A stretch of 26,774 bases of DNA from JBOHUX01 sp050734915. Its GTDB lineage: Bacteria > Chloroflexota > Dormibacteria > Dormibacterales > Dormibacteraceae. The notes beneath the pieces were generated by a model that saw nothing but the letters and a program-made list of their open reading frames with translations, was not told the origin of the DNA and made no database searches. Where the stretch lies: the NCBI GenBank assembly GCA_050734915.1, contig JBOHUX010000007.1, positions 1-26,774 of the forward strand, read 5' to 3'. Of this stretch, positions 7,707-16,038 are shown one piece after another; the stretch's first letter is position 1; each line of letters begins with the position of its first letter. The translations under genes and the position numbers were made by a program.

Positions 7707-8776
7707 ACGGCCTCCGCGCCGGCCAGCTGCTCCGCCCGCTCGGCCTGGGCGAGGGCCGTCACGATCTCGTCCAGGTCCCCCGCCAGGATGCGCTCCAGCC
7801 GGTACAGGGTGAGTCCGATCCGATGGTCGGTGACCCGGTTCTCCTTGAAGTTGTAGGTGCGGATCTTCTCCGACCGGTTCCCCGTCCGGACCATCGAGCG
7901 ACGCTGGGCGCCCTGCGCCTCCATCTGCTCGGCCAGCCGCTTGTCGTAGAGGCGCGCGCGCAGGACGCGGAGGGCCCGCTCACGGTTCTGGAGCTGCGAG
8001 CGCTGGTCCTGGCATGCGACCACGATCCCGGTCGGAAGGTGGGTGATGATGACCTTGGAGTAGGTGGTGTTGACGCTCTGGCCGCCATGGCCCTGGGAGG
8101 TCGAGGTCTCGATCTTGAGGTCCTTCTCGCTCAGCTCGACGTCGACCGGGTCGGCCTCCGGCATCACGGCCACCGTCGCCGCCGAGGTGTGGATGCGGCC
8201 CTGGCTCTCGGTCTCGGGAACCCGCTGGACGCGGTGGACGCCGCCCTCGTACTTGAGCATCGCGTAGGCGGAGGCCCCGCGCACCTCGAACTCGACCTTG
8301 TCGAAGCCTCCGATCCCGGTGTCGTGGAGGTCGATCAGGTCGACTTTCCAACCCTTCGACTGCGCCCAGTGCGTGTACATGCGAAAGAGGTCGGCCGCGA
8401 AGAGCGCCGCCTCCTGTCCGCCTTCGGCGGCCTGGATCTCCACCACCACGTCGCGATCGTCGTTGGGATCCCGGGGCAGCAGCAGCTCCTTGAGCCTCGC
8501 GTCCACCTCCTCCATCCGCGCGCCGGCGGCCGACTCCTCGGCGCGGAGGAACTCCTGCATCTGGGGTTCGCTCTCCTGCCGCAGCAGCTCACGTGCCTCC
8601 GCGAGCGCGGCTCGCGCCGCCTTGTAGTTCTCATAGGAGACAGCCAGGTCACGAGTCGAGGCCTGCTCGCGCGCCAGCCTCGACAGCGCCTCGTGGTCGG
8701 CGGCGACGGCCGGGCGCGCCATCTCCCGCTCGATCTCGCGCTGGCGCCGGAGGACCGCCTCCAGGCGGTCGATCAT
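7703..8776 (-). CDS. prfA: Peptide chain release factor 1
   Basis: This 357-residue class I release factor recognises UAA and UAG. The anticodon-like tripeptide is PET (QRVPETESQGRIHTSA), a PxT motif diagnostic of RF1 rather than the SPF of RF2. The peptidyl-tRNA hydrolysis motif GGQ is at 231-233 (GHGGQSVNTTYS). The central domain 2 segment FRMYTHWAQSKGW is also recognisable. ATG at 8776 overlaps the stop of the DUF1385 gene as ATGA. The frame is open further upstream, but only as a shadow of DUF1385. PrmC, encoded next, is expected to methylate Gln233. Confidence 0.96.
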   Translation of the reverse strand: MIDRLEAVLRRQREIEREMARPAVAADHEALSRLAREQASTRDLAVSYENYKAARAALAEARELLRQESEPQMQEFLRAEESAAGARMEEVDARLKELLLPRDPNDDRDVVVEIQAAEGGQEAALFAADLFRMYTHWAQSKGWKVDLIDLHDTGIGGFDKVEFEVRGASAYAMLKYEGGVHRVQRVPETESQGRIHTSAATVAVMPEADPVDVELSEKDLKIETSTSQGHGGQSVNTTYSKVIITHLPTGIVVACQDQRSQLQNRERALRVLRARLYDKRLAEQMEAQGAQRRSMVRTGNRSEKIRTYNFKENRVTDHRIGLTLYRLERILAGDLDEIVTALAQAERAEQLAGAEAV

Positions 8777-9753
8777 GCCGCCTCCGCTTCCTCTCCGGCC
8801 CGGGCCGCGCCGAAGGCGGCGATGGCGACCTCCATCTGGCCCGCGTCCGGCTCTCGGGTGGTCAGCCGCTGGGTGGCCAGCACGGGCACCAGCAGGACCC
8901 GGACGGCGGGATTCGACCGGTGCCGAGCCATGAACCGGATCCACTCGAACCCGAGCCCCGCGATGAGCGGGATGGCCAGGATTCGGGAGACGACCAGCCA
9001 GAGCCAGTTCGGATGGGCGACGGCGACGAGGCTGAAGACGATCACGCTGGCGACCACGACCACGACCAGAAAGCCCGTCCCGCAGCGAGGATGGAGCAGG
9101 CTGGAGCGGCGGACGGCGTCCACGTCGAGAGGCCACCCCGACTCGTAGGCATTGATGGTCTTGTGCTCCGCGCCGTGGTACTGGAAAACGCGGCGGACGT
9201 CCTTCAGTTGCCCGATCAAGGTCAGGTAGCCGAGGACGAGCACGACCCGGATCAGGCCCTCCACGAGCACGAAGCCGAGGGACCCGCTCCGATGCACGGC
9301 CAGCCCCGCGCCAAGCAGGGGCAGGCCGAAGAAGAGCAGCACCGCGAAGATGAGCGCCGTGGCCAGCGAGAGGGCGATCTCACGACGTCCGATCTCGACA
9401 TCCTGGCCGCGTGCATTGACGCTCGCCGACCAGAGCAGGGTCTTCATCCCCAGGTGAAGCATCTCGGCCATCTGTGCCACGCCCCGCGCGAAGGGCAGCC
9501 TCCAGAAGGGGTGGACGTAGATGGGGGAGGTGAGCTCCCCCCGTTCCACCACCACCTCGCCGGTGCGCGGCAGGCGGACCGCCACCGCGTAGTGACGGCG
9601 CCCGCGCATCATGACGCCCTCGATGACCGCCTGGCCGCCATAGAAGAACGGCTCGGCCGGAGCCGGACGCGCGGGCTCGAGAAGCGGGGAGGTATCCCGG
9701 GGGCCGCCGGCCGCGATCTGGTCCAGCGGAAGGCCCTCCGCTGCGGGGGGCAT
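8773..9753 (-). CDS. DUF1385 family membrane protein (YqhQ-like)
   Basis: This 326-residue protein belongs to DUF1385, an uncharacterised family often encoded between rpmE and prfA in Terrabacteria. Conserved signatures are GGQAVIEGVMMRG, YHGAEHKTINAYE and HPRCGTGFLV. Three to five membrane helices are likely, around residues 128-152, 158-180, 227-248 and 250-270. A variable N-terminal extension of about 35 residues precedes the domain. The conserved His and Cys in YHGAEHK and HPRCGTG look like possible metal or catalytic ligands, but no activity is established. It starts at ATG 9753, 16 bases after rpmE, and ends in an ATGA overlap with prfA. Confidence 0.9.
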   Translation of the reverse strand: MPPAAEGLPLDQIAAGGPRDTSPLLEPARPAPAEPFFYGGQAVIEGVMMRGRRHYAVAVRLPRTGEVVVERGELTSPIYVHPFWRLPFARGVAQMAEMLHLGMKTLLWSASVNARGQDVEIGRREIALSLATALIFAVLLFFGLPLLGAGLAVHRSGSLGFVLVEGLIRVVLVLGYLTLIGQLKDVRRVFQYHGAEHKTINAYESGWPLDVDAVRRSSLLHPRCGTGFLVVVVVASVIVFSLVAVAHPNWLWLVVSRILAIPLIAGLGFEWIRFMARHRSNPAVRVLLVPVLATQRLTTREPDAGQMEVAIAAFGAARAGEEAEAA

Positions 9754-9769
9754 GGTCAGCCTGGGCGCC

Positions 9770-9976
9770 TCAGCGCCGCTTGGCGGCCCTCTTCTCGAAC
9801 CGCTCGACCTGGCCGCCGGTGTCCACGATCCGCTGCTGGCCCGTATAGAAGGGATGGCAGACCGAGCAGATCTCGGTCTTGATCTCCTTGCGGGTGGAGC
9901 CCGTCGTGAAGGTGTTGCCGCACACGCAGGTCACGACCGCGTCCTCGTGGTAGGTGGGGTGGATCTGGGTCTTCAT
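9770..9976 (-). CDS. rpmE: Ribosomal protein bL31, zinc-binding form
   Basis: This 68-residue large-subunit protein bridges the subunits. It begins MKTQIHPTYHEDAVVTC and has the four zinc cysteines of the C+ form: Cys17, Cys19, Cys37 and Cys40 (CVCG and CSVCH). The PFYTGQQRIVDTGGQVERFEKR signature region is typical. ATG at 9976 has a GAGG ribosome-binding site six bases upstream. A TAGAAT box lies 14 bases upstream, just after the stop of the M50 protease gene. It heads the rpmE-DUF1385-prfA-prmC group. Confidence 0.97.
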   Translation of the reverse strand: MKTQIHPTYHEDAVVTCVCGNTFTTGSTRKEIKTEICSVCHPFYTGQQRIVDTGGQVERFEKRAAKRR

Positions 9977-9990
9977 CTCGAACCTCGGTG

Positions 9991-9996
9991 ATTCTA
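9991..9996 (-). promoter_or_regulatory. Putative -10 element of rpmE
   Basis: TAGAAT on the minus strand ends 14 bases before the rpmE ATG, immediately after the TAG stop of the upstream protease gene. A GAGG ribosome-binding site lies between the box and the start, so any leader would be about seven bases. No convincing -35 was seen. Confidence 0.4.
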
Positions 9997-9997
9997 C

Positions 9998-10876
9998 CTA
10001 CTGGCCGGGGCCTGGAAACACGGAGAGGACGTCGTGGGCCCTGACCATCGCGAAGCCGAGATAGACGACCAGCACCAGCCAGGCGCCCGCCATCCCCCAC
10101 CTCGCCATCGGGGGGACCGACTGGTAGTAGGGCGAGCTCGCGTGCCGGAAGCGCTCGAAGACCATCGGCAGCCCGAAGAGGACGAACACGAGCAGGATCG
10201 GACTGAAGGTGTGGGTCACGAAGACGAGGACGCCGATCAGGATCAGCCCGAAGACCTGGAACCACTTGGAGACCGCCGCCATGATCCAGCCACCGTCCAG
10301 CATGCCGGCCGGGATCAGGTTGAGGAGGTTGATGAAGAAGCCGAGGTACGCCCAGACGAGGAGCGGCCCGAAGCCGGTGGACCCGTAGAGGGCGAATGCG
10401 GCGGTGGCGCCGACGGTGCCGGCCAGCGGACCGGCGATCCCGATCTGGGCCTGCTTGAGGGCGTCGGTGGGATGGGAGCGCTGGAAGATCGCGGCCCCGA
10501 AGAAGGGGATGAACAAGGGCGCGGTGGCGGCCATGCCCTGGCGCCTGATCTCGATCACATGGCCCATCTCGTGGATCAGGATCATGACCACCAGACCGGC
10601 GCCGAACCAGGGCCCGAAGAAGGCCGCGTAGAAGCCGAAGCTGATCAGCAGGGAGATGATCGTGCCCCCGAAGGGGATGACCTTGAGGAGGACGATGCCG
10701 TACTTGAGAACGCCGAAGACGGCCGCCGCGATGCCGAGCAGCCAGCTCGTGAACCGGCTCCGCTGGGGGCTCGGGCCAGGGCTGCGGTGATAGGGCGAGC
10801 CCGGCGGGATGTCGGCGCCCGGCGTCAGCGGGGCCGGCACCTGAGGCTGCTGCTCCCTTTCCGGATACCGATTCAA
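9998..10876 (-). CDS. Site-2 protease family (M50) membrane metalloprotease
   Basis: This 292-residue polytopic protein carries the zinc motif HEMGH (102-106) inside a membrane helix. A second-site LDGGW motif lies in NLIPAGMLDGGW. These match intramembrane metalloproteases of the S2P/SpoIVFB class, which cut membrane-anchored regulators. The first 40 residues are Pro-rich and probably cytoplasmic. About six hydrophobic segments follow. The start is TTG at 10876 with no Shine-Dalgarno; a TAGGAT box ends nine bases upstream. The substrate cannot be inferred. It lies 101 bases after the glpX-like gene and 21 before rpmE. Confidence 0.88.
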   Translation of the reverse strand: MNRYPEREQQPQVPAPLTPGADIPPGSPYHRSPGPSPQRSRFTSWLLGIAAAVFGVLKYGIVLLKVIPFGGTIISLLISFGFYAAFFGPWFGAGLVVMILIHEMGHVIEIRRQGMAATAPLFIPFFGAAIFQRSHPTDALKQAQIGIAGPLAGTVGATAAFALYGSTGFGPLLVWAYLGFFINLLNLIPAGMLDGGWIMAAVSKWFQVFGLILIGVLVFVTHTFSPILLVFVLFGLPMVFERFRHASSPYYQSVPPMARWGMAGAWLVLVVYLGFAMVRAHDVLSVFPGPGQ

Positions 10877-10885
10877 GGCTGATGA

Positions 10886-10891
10886 ATCCTA
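10886..10891 (-). promoter_or_regulatory. Putative leaderless -10 element of the M50 protease gene
   Basis: TAGGAT on the minus strand ends nine bases before the TTG start, with no Shine-Dalgarno. The surrounding 101-base gap is otherwise GC-only inverted repeats without a T-tract. Confidence 0.4.
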
Positions 10892-10977
10892 CCCCGGGGC
10901 CGGGCCCGCCAATCCCGGGCCGGCCGGGGATCGCCGACCGGCGCGGAGGCCGCCGTCAGATCGCGGATCCGGTGGAG

Positions 10978-11946
10978 TCACTCCTCCGGCGGCAGCAGGT
11001 GCCGGGTCCGGATCCGCCGCACCGTGCCGGCCCGGCTGGACAGCGCCAGCGAGCTGGTCTCGGTCCAGCCCCCCCCCATCCGGACCGGCGCCAGCAGCGG
11101 GCCGCCGGTGACACCGCTGACCGCCGCCTCGGCGGGCTTGGGGCAGAGGTCGGCGGGCCCGTAGGCGCGCTCGAGGTCCGCGCCGGCCAGGATCCGCTCC
11201 TCGTCGTTGCGAGGCCAGAGCCGGCACTGGATATCGGCCCCCAGGCACCTGAACACGGCCGCCGCCATGATCGCCTCCTGGATGCCCCCGATGCCCATCA
11301 TGACGTCTATCCCGGTGCCGTCCACCGCGGCCAGGAGGGCGCCGGTGACGTCCCCGTCGGCGAGGCTCATGATGCGGGCACCGGACGCGCGGACATCCTC
11401 GACGAGATCCTTGTGGCGGGGCCGGTCGAGGATGGCGACGGTCAGGTCCGACACCCGGCAGTCGCGCGCGAAGGCGATCCGGCGGAGGTTGTCGGGCACG
11501 CTGTCGTCGAGATCGAGCGCCCCCCGACCGAGCGGGCCGACCGCCATCTTCTCCATGTAGGCGACCGCCGGCAGGCTGGGGAAGGCGCTTCGGTCGGTCG
11601 CGACGACGATCGAGATGGCGCCCGGAAGCCCGCGGGCGACCAAGCTGGCGCCCTCCAGAGGATAGACGGCGAGGTCGATCTCGGGACCGCGACCGGTGCC
11701 CACCAGCGACCCCGGGGAGAGGATGTCCTCGCCGAACGGGCCCAGGACCACGCGGCCCTGGAAGTCGATCTCCATCAGGCCCTGCAGCATGGCGGTGGCG
11801 GCGGCCGACTTGGCCCGCGACCCGTCGCCGCGGCCGACCAGGCGGGCGGTCCGGAGCGCGACCAGCTCGGTCACCCTGATCAGACCCAGGGCGAGGCTTG
11901 GGCGCAGGTCGGGCGGGGACAGCGGTGCGGTGGGGTTCAGCTCCAT
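10978..11946 (-). CDS. glpX: Class II fructose-1,6-bisphosphatase homologue with altered metal site
   Basis: The 322-residue protein aligns over its length with GlpX: GRGD near the N-terminus, PLEG, AYMEKMAVGP, ILDRPRH, LADGDV, GIGGIQEA, and the C-terminal SRAGTVRRIRTRHLL. Aligned by eye to E. coli GlpX from memory, the metal ligand Asp33 becomes Lys46, Glu57 becomes Pro70 and Asp85 becomes Tyr95. Glu88 (Glu98) and Glu213 (Glu224) are kept, as is the Tyr of YMEK. The segment that is GEGEIDEAPM in E. coli is shortened and reads GPFGEDILSP. The usual Mg-dependent phosphatase reaction is therefore doubtful. The fold appears intact and no stop or frameshift is present. It follows pyrG by six bases, so co-transcription is likely. 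Confidence 0.85.
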   Translation of the reverse strand: MELNPTAPLSPPDLRPSLALGLIRVTELVALRTARLVGRGDGSRAKSAAATAMLQGLMEIDFQGRVVLGPFGEDILSPGSLVGTGRGPEIDLAVYPLEGASLVARGLPGAISIVVATDRSAFPSLPAVAYMEKMAVGPLGRGALDLDDSVPDNLRRIAFARDCRVSDLTVAILDRPRHKDLVEDVRASGARIMSLADGDVTGALLAAVDGTGIDVMMGIGGIQEAIMAAAVFRCLGADIQCRLWPRNDEERILAGADLERAYGPADLCPKPAEAAVSGVTGGPLLAPVRMGGGWTETSSLALSSRAGTVRRIRTRHLLPPEE

Positions 11947-11952
11947 GGCCGG

Positions 11953-13614
11953 TCAGGAGCTCAGCGTGTCCGGCTCGACGACCGGCTCCAGGGAGGGCGG
12001 GCGCAGCTCCATCTGGTCGATCCCGCTCTGGCGAACGGACGCCGCCACGAAGCCGCCGAAGAGAGGATGCGGCCGGTTGGGGCGGGATCTGAACTCGGGA
12101 TGGAACTGGCTGGCCACGAACCAGGGGTGGTCGGCCAGCTCGACGATCTCGACCAGGCGTCCGTTGGGGGAGAGGCCGCTGAACACCAGACCCGCCTCCT
12201 CGAGCACCTCGCGGTACTCGTTGTTGAACTCGAAGCGGTGCCGGTGGCGCTCATAGATGAGCTCCTCCCCGTACGCGCGCTGAGCCTTCGTGCCAAAAAC
12301 CAGCCGGCAGGGATAGAGCCCGAGCCGCATGGTGCCCCCCATCTCGGCGACGTCCCGCTGCTCCGGCATCAGGTCGATGACCGGGGTGGAGGTGAAGGCG
12401 GCGAACTCGGTCGAGTTCGCATCCGGCGCCTCGAGCGACTCACGCGCGATGTCGATGACCGCGCACTGCATGCCGAGGCAGAGGCCCAGATAGGGGATCC
12501 GGCCGTGGCGCGCGTAGCGGGAGGCGACCACCTTCCCCTCGATGCCGCGGAACCCGAAGCCGCCCGGCACCACGATCCCGGCCACTCCTCTCAGCAGCGA
12601 GGTGTCCCCCCGATCCAGGTCCTCGGCGGGGACCCAGCGGATCTCGACGCCGACCTCGTGCTCGGCGCCCGCGTGGCGAAGCGCCTCGGTCACGCTCAGG
12701 TAGGCGTCCGGCAGCGCCACGTACTTGCCGACCACGGCGACCGTCACCACCCCCTTGGGACTGTGCATCCGGTCTACGAGGCCCCTCCACCCGCCGAGGT
12801 CGGCCTCCTCGGCCCCGGCGCCCAGGTGCTTGGCGATGACGAGGCCCAGCCCGGCCTCTTCGAGAAGGATCGGCACCTCGTAGATCGAATCCACGTCGGG
12901 AACCGAGATGACCGCCTCCCGCGGCACGTCACAGAAGAGCGCGATCTTGTCCTTCAGCTCCTGCTCGATCGGCCGGTCGGATCGGGCGATGATGGCGTCG
13001 GGCTGGATGCCGATCGCGCGCAGCGCCTGCACCGAGTGCTGCGTGGGCTTGGTCTTCATCTCCTCGCCGCGGATGGCCGGAACCAGCGAGACGTGGAGGT
13101 AGAAGACGTTCTCGCGTCCGAGATCGTTCTTGAGCTGCCGGATCGCCTCCAGGAAGGGCTGGCTCTCGATGTCTCCGACCGTGCCTCCCACCTCGCAGAC
13201 GACGACCTCCGCCTGGCTCTCCTTGGCGGCCCGCCGGATCCGCTCCTTGATCTCGTTGGTGACGTGCGGGATGACCTGGACCGTGGCGCCCAGGTAGTCG
13301 CCTCGGCGCTCCTTGGCGATCACCTCCGCGTAGACCTTGCCGGTGGTCACGTTGGAGGCGGCCGTCAGGTTGACGTCCACGAAGCGCTCGTAGTGGCCGA
13401 GGTCGAGATCGGTCTCGGCGCCGTCGTCGGTGACGAACACCTCGCCGTGCTGGTAGGGGCTCATCGTGCCGGGATCGACGTTCAGGTAGGGATCGAGCTT
13501 CTGAAGGGAGACCTGGATGCCACGGGCCTTGAGGACGTTGCCAACCGAGGCCGCCGCGATCCCCTTGCCCAGGGACGAGACCACACCGCCGGTCACGAAA
13601 ACGTACTTCGACAA
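11953..13614 (-). CDS. pyrG: CTP synthase
   Basis: This 553-residue enzyme aminates UTP to CTP using ATP and glutamine-derived ammonia. The N-terminal synthetase domain opens with KYVFVTGGVVSSLGKG, includes LQKLDPYLNVDPGTMSPYQH, and carries VCEVGGTVGDIES. The C-terminal glutamine amidotransferase domain has the nucleophile Cys in GLCLGMQCAVI and the His/Glu pair in SQFHPEFRSRP. The TTG start at 13614 has a GGAGG site six bases upstream, and an extended -10 element lies 24 bases upstream. The frame and length match the family exactly. Confidence 0.97.
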   Translation of the reverse strand: MSKYVFVTGGVVSSLGKGIAAASVGNVLKARGIQVSLQKLDPYLNVDPGTMSPYQHGEVFVTDDGAETDLDLGHYERFVDVNLTAASNVTTGKVYAEVIAKERRGDYLGATVQVIPHVTNEIKERIRRAAKESQAEVVVCEVGGTVGDIESQPFLEAIRQLKNDLGRENVFYLHVSLVPAIRGEEMKTKPTQHSVQALRAIGIQPDAIIARSDRPIEQELKDKIALFCDVPREAVISVPDVDSIYEVPILLEEAGLGLVIAKHLGAGAEEADLGGWRGLVDRMHSPKGVVTVAVVGKYVALPDAYLSVTEALRHAGAEHEVGVEIRWVPAEDLDRGDTSLLRGVAGIVVPGGFGFRGIEGKVVASRYARHGRIPYLGLCLGMQCAVIDIARESLEAPDANSTEFAAFTSTPVIDLMPEQRDVAEMGGTMRLGLYPCRLVFGTKAQRAYGEELIYERHRHRFEFNNEYREVLEEAGLVFSGLSPNGRLVEIVELADHPWFVASQFHPEFRSRPNRPHPLFGGFVAASVRQSGIDQMELRPPSLEPVVEPDTLSS

Positions 13615-13638
13615 ACTGGACCTCCGGTGGTTTTCGCA

Positions 13639-13647
13639 ATCGTATCA
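13639..13647 (-). promoter_or_regulatory. Extended -10 promoter element of pyrG
   Basis: TGATACGAT on the minus strand is an extended -10 (TGn plus TACGAT). It ends 24 bases before the TTG start, leaving a leader of about 17 bases that includes GGAGG. No -35 match is seen, which an extended -10 can tolerate. Confidence 0.5.
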
Positions 13648-13694
13648 GGCCCGCCCGCCGTTGGCGCCCGGCCGTCCAGGCCGGTGCGGCCGGT

Positions 13695-14333
13695 TCAGAC
13701 CCTGGGCTCGAGGAGAACGACCCGGGTCTCACTCTCGCCCGAGCTGGCCTGGATGGAGAGCTTCGGCTGCGCTTCGACCGCCCCCAGGCCCATCTCCTTG
13801 AGGAACCTGTCCACCGGCTCGAGGTCGATCTTCAGCGCCGGCAGCGAGAAGTGCATCGGCACCACCGCCCGCGGCTCGATCTGCCTCACCACCTCGGCCG
13901 CCTGGGCGGCGGTCAGCGTGTGGTGACCACCGACCGGCACCAGCAGCACGTCCACCGAGCCGAGCTGTTCGAGCAGCTCCTCGGAGAGCTGGTGGCCGAG
14001 ATCTCCGAGGTGGCAGACGTGGACGTCGTCGAGCTCGATCAGGTAGACGGTGTTGCGTCCTCTCTCCGCCCCCTGCGCCTGGTCGTGATAGGTGGGCAGC
14101 CCGGTCACGGTGACGCCCGCGACCTCGTACTCGCCGGGGCCGCTGACCGTGTAGCCGGCCTTGGGCACGGCGCCCAGGTTGCTGTGGTTGGCATGCCCGT
14201 GGCTGATCGTGACCACGTCCGCCTCCAGCTTGGGCAGGCGCATGCCGAGGCTGGGCGGGTAGGGGTCGGTGACGACGGCGGCGCCGCGTCCGCGGAGGCG
14301 AAAGCAGCCATGTCCGAGCCAGGTCACGTCCAA
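13695..14333 (-). CDS. MBL-fold metal-dependent hydrolase family protein, UlaG-like
   Basis: This 212-residue single-domain metallo-beta-lactamase-fold protein belongs to the group that carries SGPGEYEV and CHLGDLGH. The first metal motif, normally HxHxDH, reads HGHANH (45-50), so Asn49 replaces the metal-binding Asp. Other expected ligands remain: His in TYHDQ, Asp in GDLGH, and His in PMHFS. Substrate and activity are unknown. TTG at 14333 has an ideal GGAGG seven bases upstream. It lies 55 bases after argS and is followed by pyrG with its own promoter. Confidence 0.85.
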   Translation of the reverse strand: MDVTWLGHGCFRLRGRGAAVVTDPYPPSLGMRLPKLEADVVTISHGHANHSNLGAVPKAGYTVSGPGEYEVAGVTVTGLPTYHDQAQGAERGRNTVYLIELDDVHVCHLGDLGHQLSEELLEQLGSVDVLLVPVGGHHTLTAAQAAEVVRQIEPRAVVPMHFSLPALKIDLEPVDRFLKEMGLGAVEAQPKLSIQASSGESETRVVLLEPRV

Positions 14334-14388
14334 AGCAGATCCTCCATCCTCGAGATGCGGCCACCGGGTCCGTCGCCGGCGGCGGCCA

Positions 14389-16038
14389 TCACATCTGGTC
14401 CGGGGCGGATACGCCCATCAGGTCGAGGGCGCTCCGCAGGGTGTGCCGCGCCGCGCGGCAGAGCTCGAGGCGGGCCCGGGTCGTGGCCGCGTCGTCGACG
14501 ACCACACGATGGCGCCCGTCGCGGTTGCCCGCCTGATAGAAGGCGTGCACGCGGTCGGCGAGGTCGTGAACGTAGTAGGGGATGCGATGCGGCTCCAGCA
14601 GCCGGGCCGCCTCGTCGACCGCCTCCGGCCAGACCGCGACCTGGCGGGCGAGGTCCAGCTCCCATTCCTCGCCGATCAGGCTCGGATCAGCCGCGGTCGG
14701 AAGCTCCCTCGCGGCCGCGAATCGCTCCACGCTCGCCAGTCGCGCATGCGCATACTGCGCGTAGTAGACGGGGTTCTCGTTGCCCTGCGAGGTCGCCAGC
14801 TCGAGGTCGAAGTCCATCATCGCGCCGGGGGAGCGCAGCAGGTAGAAGTAGCGGACGGCGTCCTTGCCGACCCGCTCCACCAGCTCCGAGAGGGCCACGA
14901 ACCGGCCCGCCCGCTTCGACATCCTGCCCTCCTTGAGGTTGACCATCTGGTGGAGGATGATGGTCATCCGGTCGTCCGCGAGACCGAGCGCGGCCATGCT
15001 CTGCCGGAATCTCGGCACGTAGCCATAGTGGTCGGCTCCCCAGACCTCGATCACGCGGTCGTACCCGCGCTGCTCGAAGCGGTCGAGCAGGTAGCCGAGC
15101 TCCGAGCCGAGATAGGTGTGAAGCCCGTCGCTGCGGATGACCACCCTGTCCTCCGCCGGCGATTCGGCGTCGTCGGCCGGCGGCACGAACCACACCGCGC
15201 CCTCCCGGCGCACCAGGTGGCCAGACCTCTCCAGACGCTCGATCGCCGTGGCGGCGATCCCCGACTCCCAGAGGGAACGCTCCGAGAACCAGCGGTCGAA
15301 CCGGACGCCCAGCTCCTCGAGACTGCCGCGGATCATGTCCAGCACCCGTTCGGAGCCGTACTCGACGAGCCGGTCGGTGGCCACCTCGGGTGACATCACG
15401 GCGAGGCCTGGGATCTCCCGGCGAGCGGCCTCTGCGATCTCGGTCACGTATTCGCCCAGGTACCCTCCCTCGGGAGGCTGGCGGCCGTGCAGCCGGGCCA
15501 GCAGCGAGGCCCCGAACTTCTGGGCCTGGGTGCCGTAGTCGTTCACGTAGTACTCGCGCTCCACCTCGTGGCCGGTGAACGCGAGCAGGCTCGCCAGCGC
15601 GTCGCCGAGGATGGCCCCCCGCCCATGCCCGATGTGAAGCGGGCCGGTCGGGTTGATGCTCACGAACTCGACCTGGAGGCGCCGGCCGGAGCCGAGCCGG
15701 CTCGATCCGTAGGAGGAACCGGTTGCGGCCACCTCGCCGACGAGCCCGCGGAGCCAGTCGGGGGCGAGTCTGAAGTTGACGTAGCCGCCCGCGGGCTCCG
15801 CGCTCGCCGCCCGGCCGGGAACGCGGACCCGGGTCGCCAGGTCGGCCGCGACCTCGGCTGGCGGCCGCCGCAGGATCCCGGCCAGCTTCAGCCCGGCCGG
15901 GCTCGCGTAGTCCCCGTGGTCGGGATTCCTCGCCCGGCCCAGCTCGAGATCGGGCAGGTCGCCCTCGGGCAGCAGCTCGCGCACGGCCCCTTCGAGCGCG
16001 GACGCGATCTCCTCCTTGACCGGGACGCTCAGGCGCAA
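14389..16038 (-). CDS. argS: Arginyl-tRNA synthetase
   Basis: This 549-residue class I synthetase charges tRNA-Arg. The N-terminal Add-1 domain ends near GGYVNFRLAPDWL. The ATP motif HIGH is at 135-138 (NPTGPLHIGHGR), and the KMSK-like loop reads GRMSKRAGRF. ArgRS features such as EVWGADHYGYVPR, and the C-terminal DALRP helical domain with HDLADRVHAFYQ, are clear. TTG at 16038 overlaps the end of the HtrA-like gene by ten bases. A G-rich run (GGGGGGGGGA) about eight bases upstream could serve as the ribosome-binding site. Confidence 0.96.
   Translation of the reverse strand: MRLSVPVKEEIASALEGAVRELLPEGDLPDLELGRARNPDHGDYASPAGLKLAGILRRPPAEVAADLATRVRVPGRAASAEPAGGYVNFRLAPDWLRGLVGEVAATGSSYGSSRLGSGRRLQVEFVSINPTGPLHIGHGRGAILGDALASLLAFTGHEVEREYYVNDYGTQAQKFGASLLARLHGRQPPEGGYLGEYVTEIAEAARREIPGLAVMSPEVATDRLVEYGSERVLDMIRGSLEELGVRFDRWFSERSLWESGIAATAIERLERSGHLVRREGAVWFVPPADDAESPAEDRVVIRSDGLHTYLGSELGYLLDRFEQRGYDRVIEVWGADHYGYVPRFRQSMAALGLADDRMTIILHQMVNLKEGRMSKRAGRFVALSELVERVGKDAVRYFYLLRSPGAMMDFDLELATSQGNENPVYYAQYAHARLASVERFAAARELPTAADPSLIGEEWELDLARQVAVWPEAVDEAARLLEPHRIPYYVHDLADRVHAFYQAGNRDGRHRVVVDDAATTRARLELCRAARHTLRSALDLMGVSAPDQM

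Noticed and set aside
10892..10975. GC-rich inverted repeats after the glpX-like gene as an intrinsic terminator
   Set aside because: There are several overlapping G/C-only palindromes but no T-tract on the minus strand, so chance in this base composition is as likely.
10882..13926. A plus-strand open frame of over 1,000 codons opposite glpX and pyrG
   Set aside because: It is antisense to two well-conserved genes and shows only high-GC codon-shadow composition (runs of R, G, D, H, E) with no family motif.
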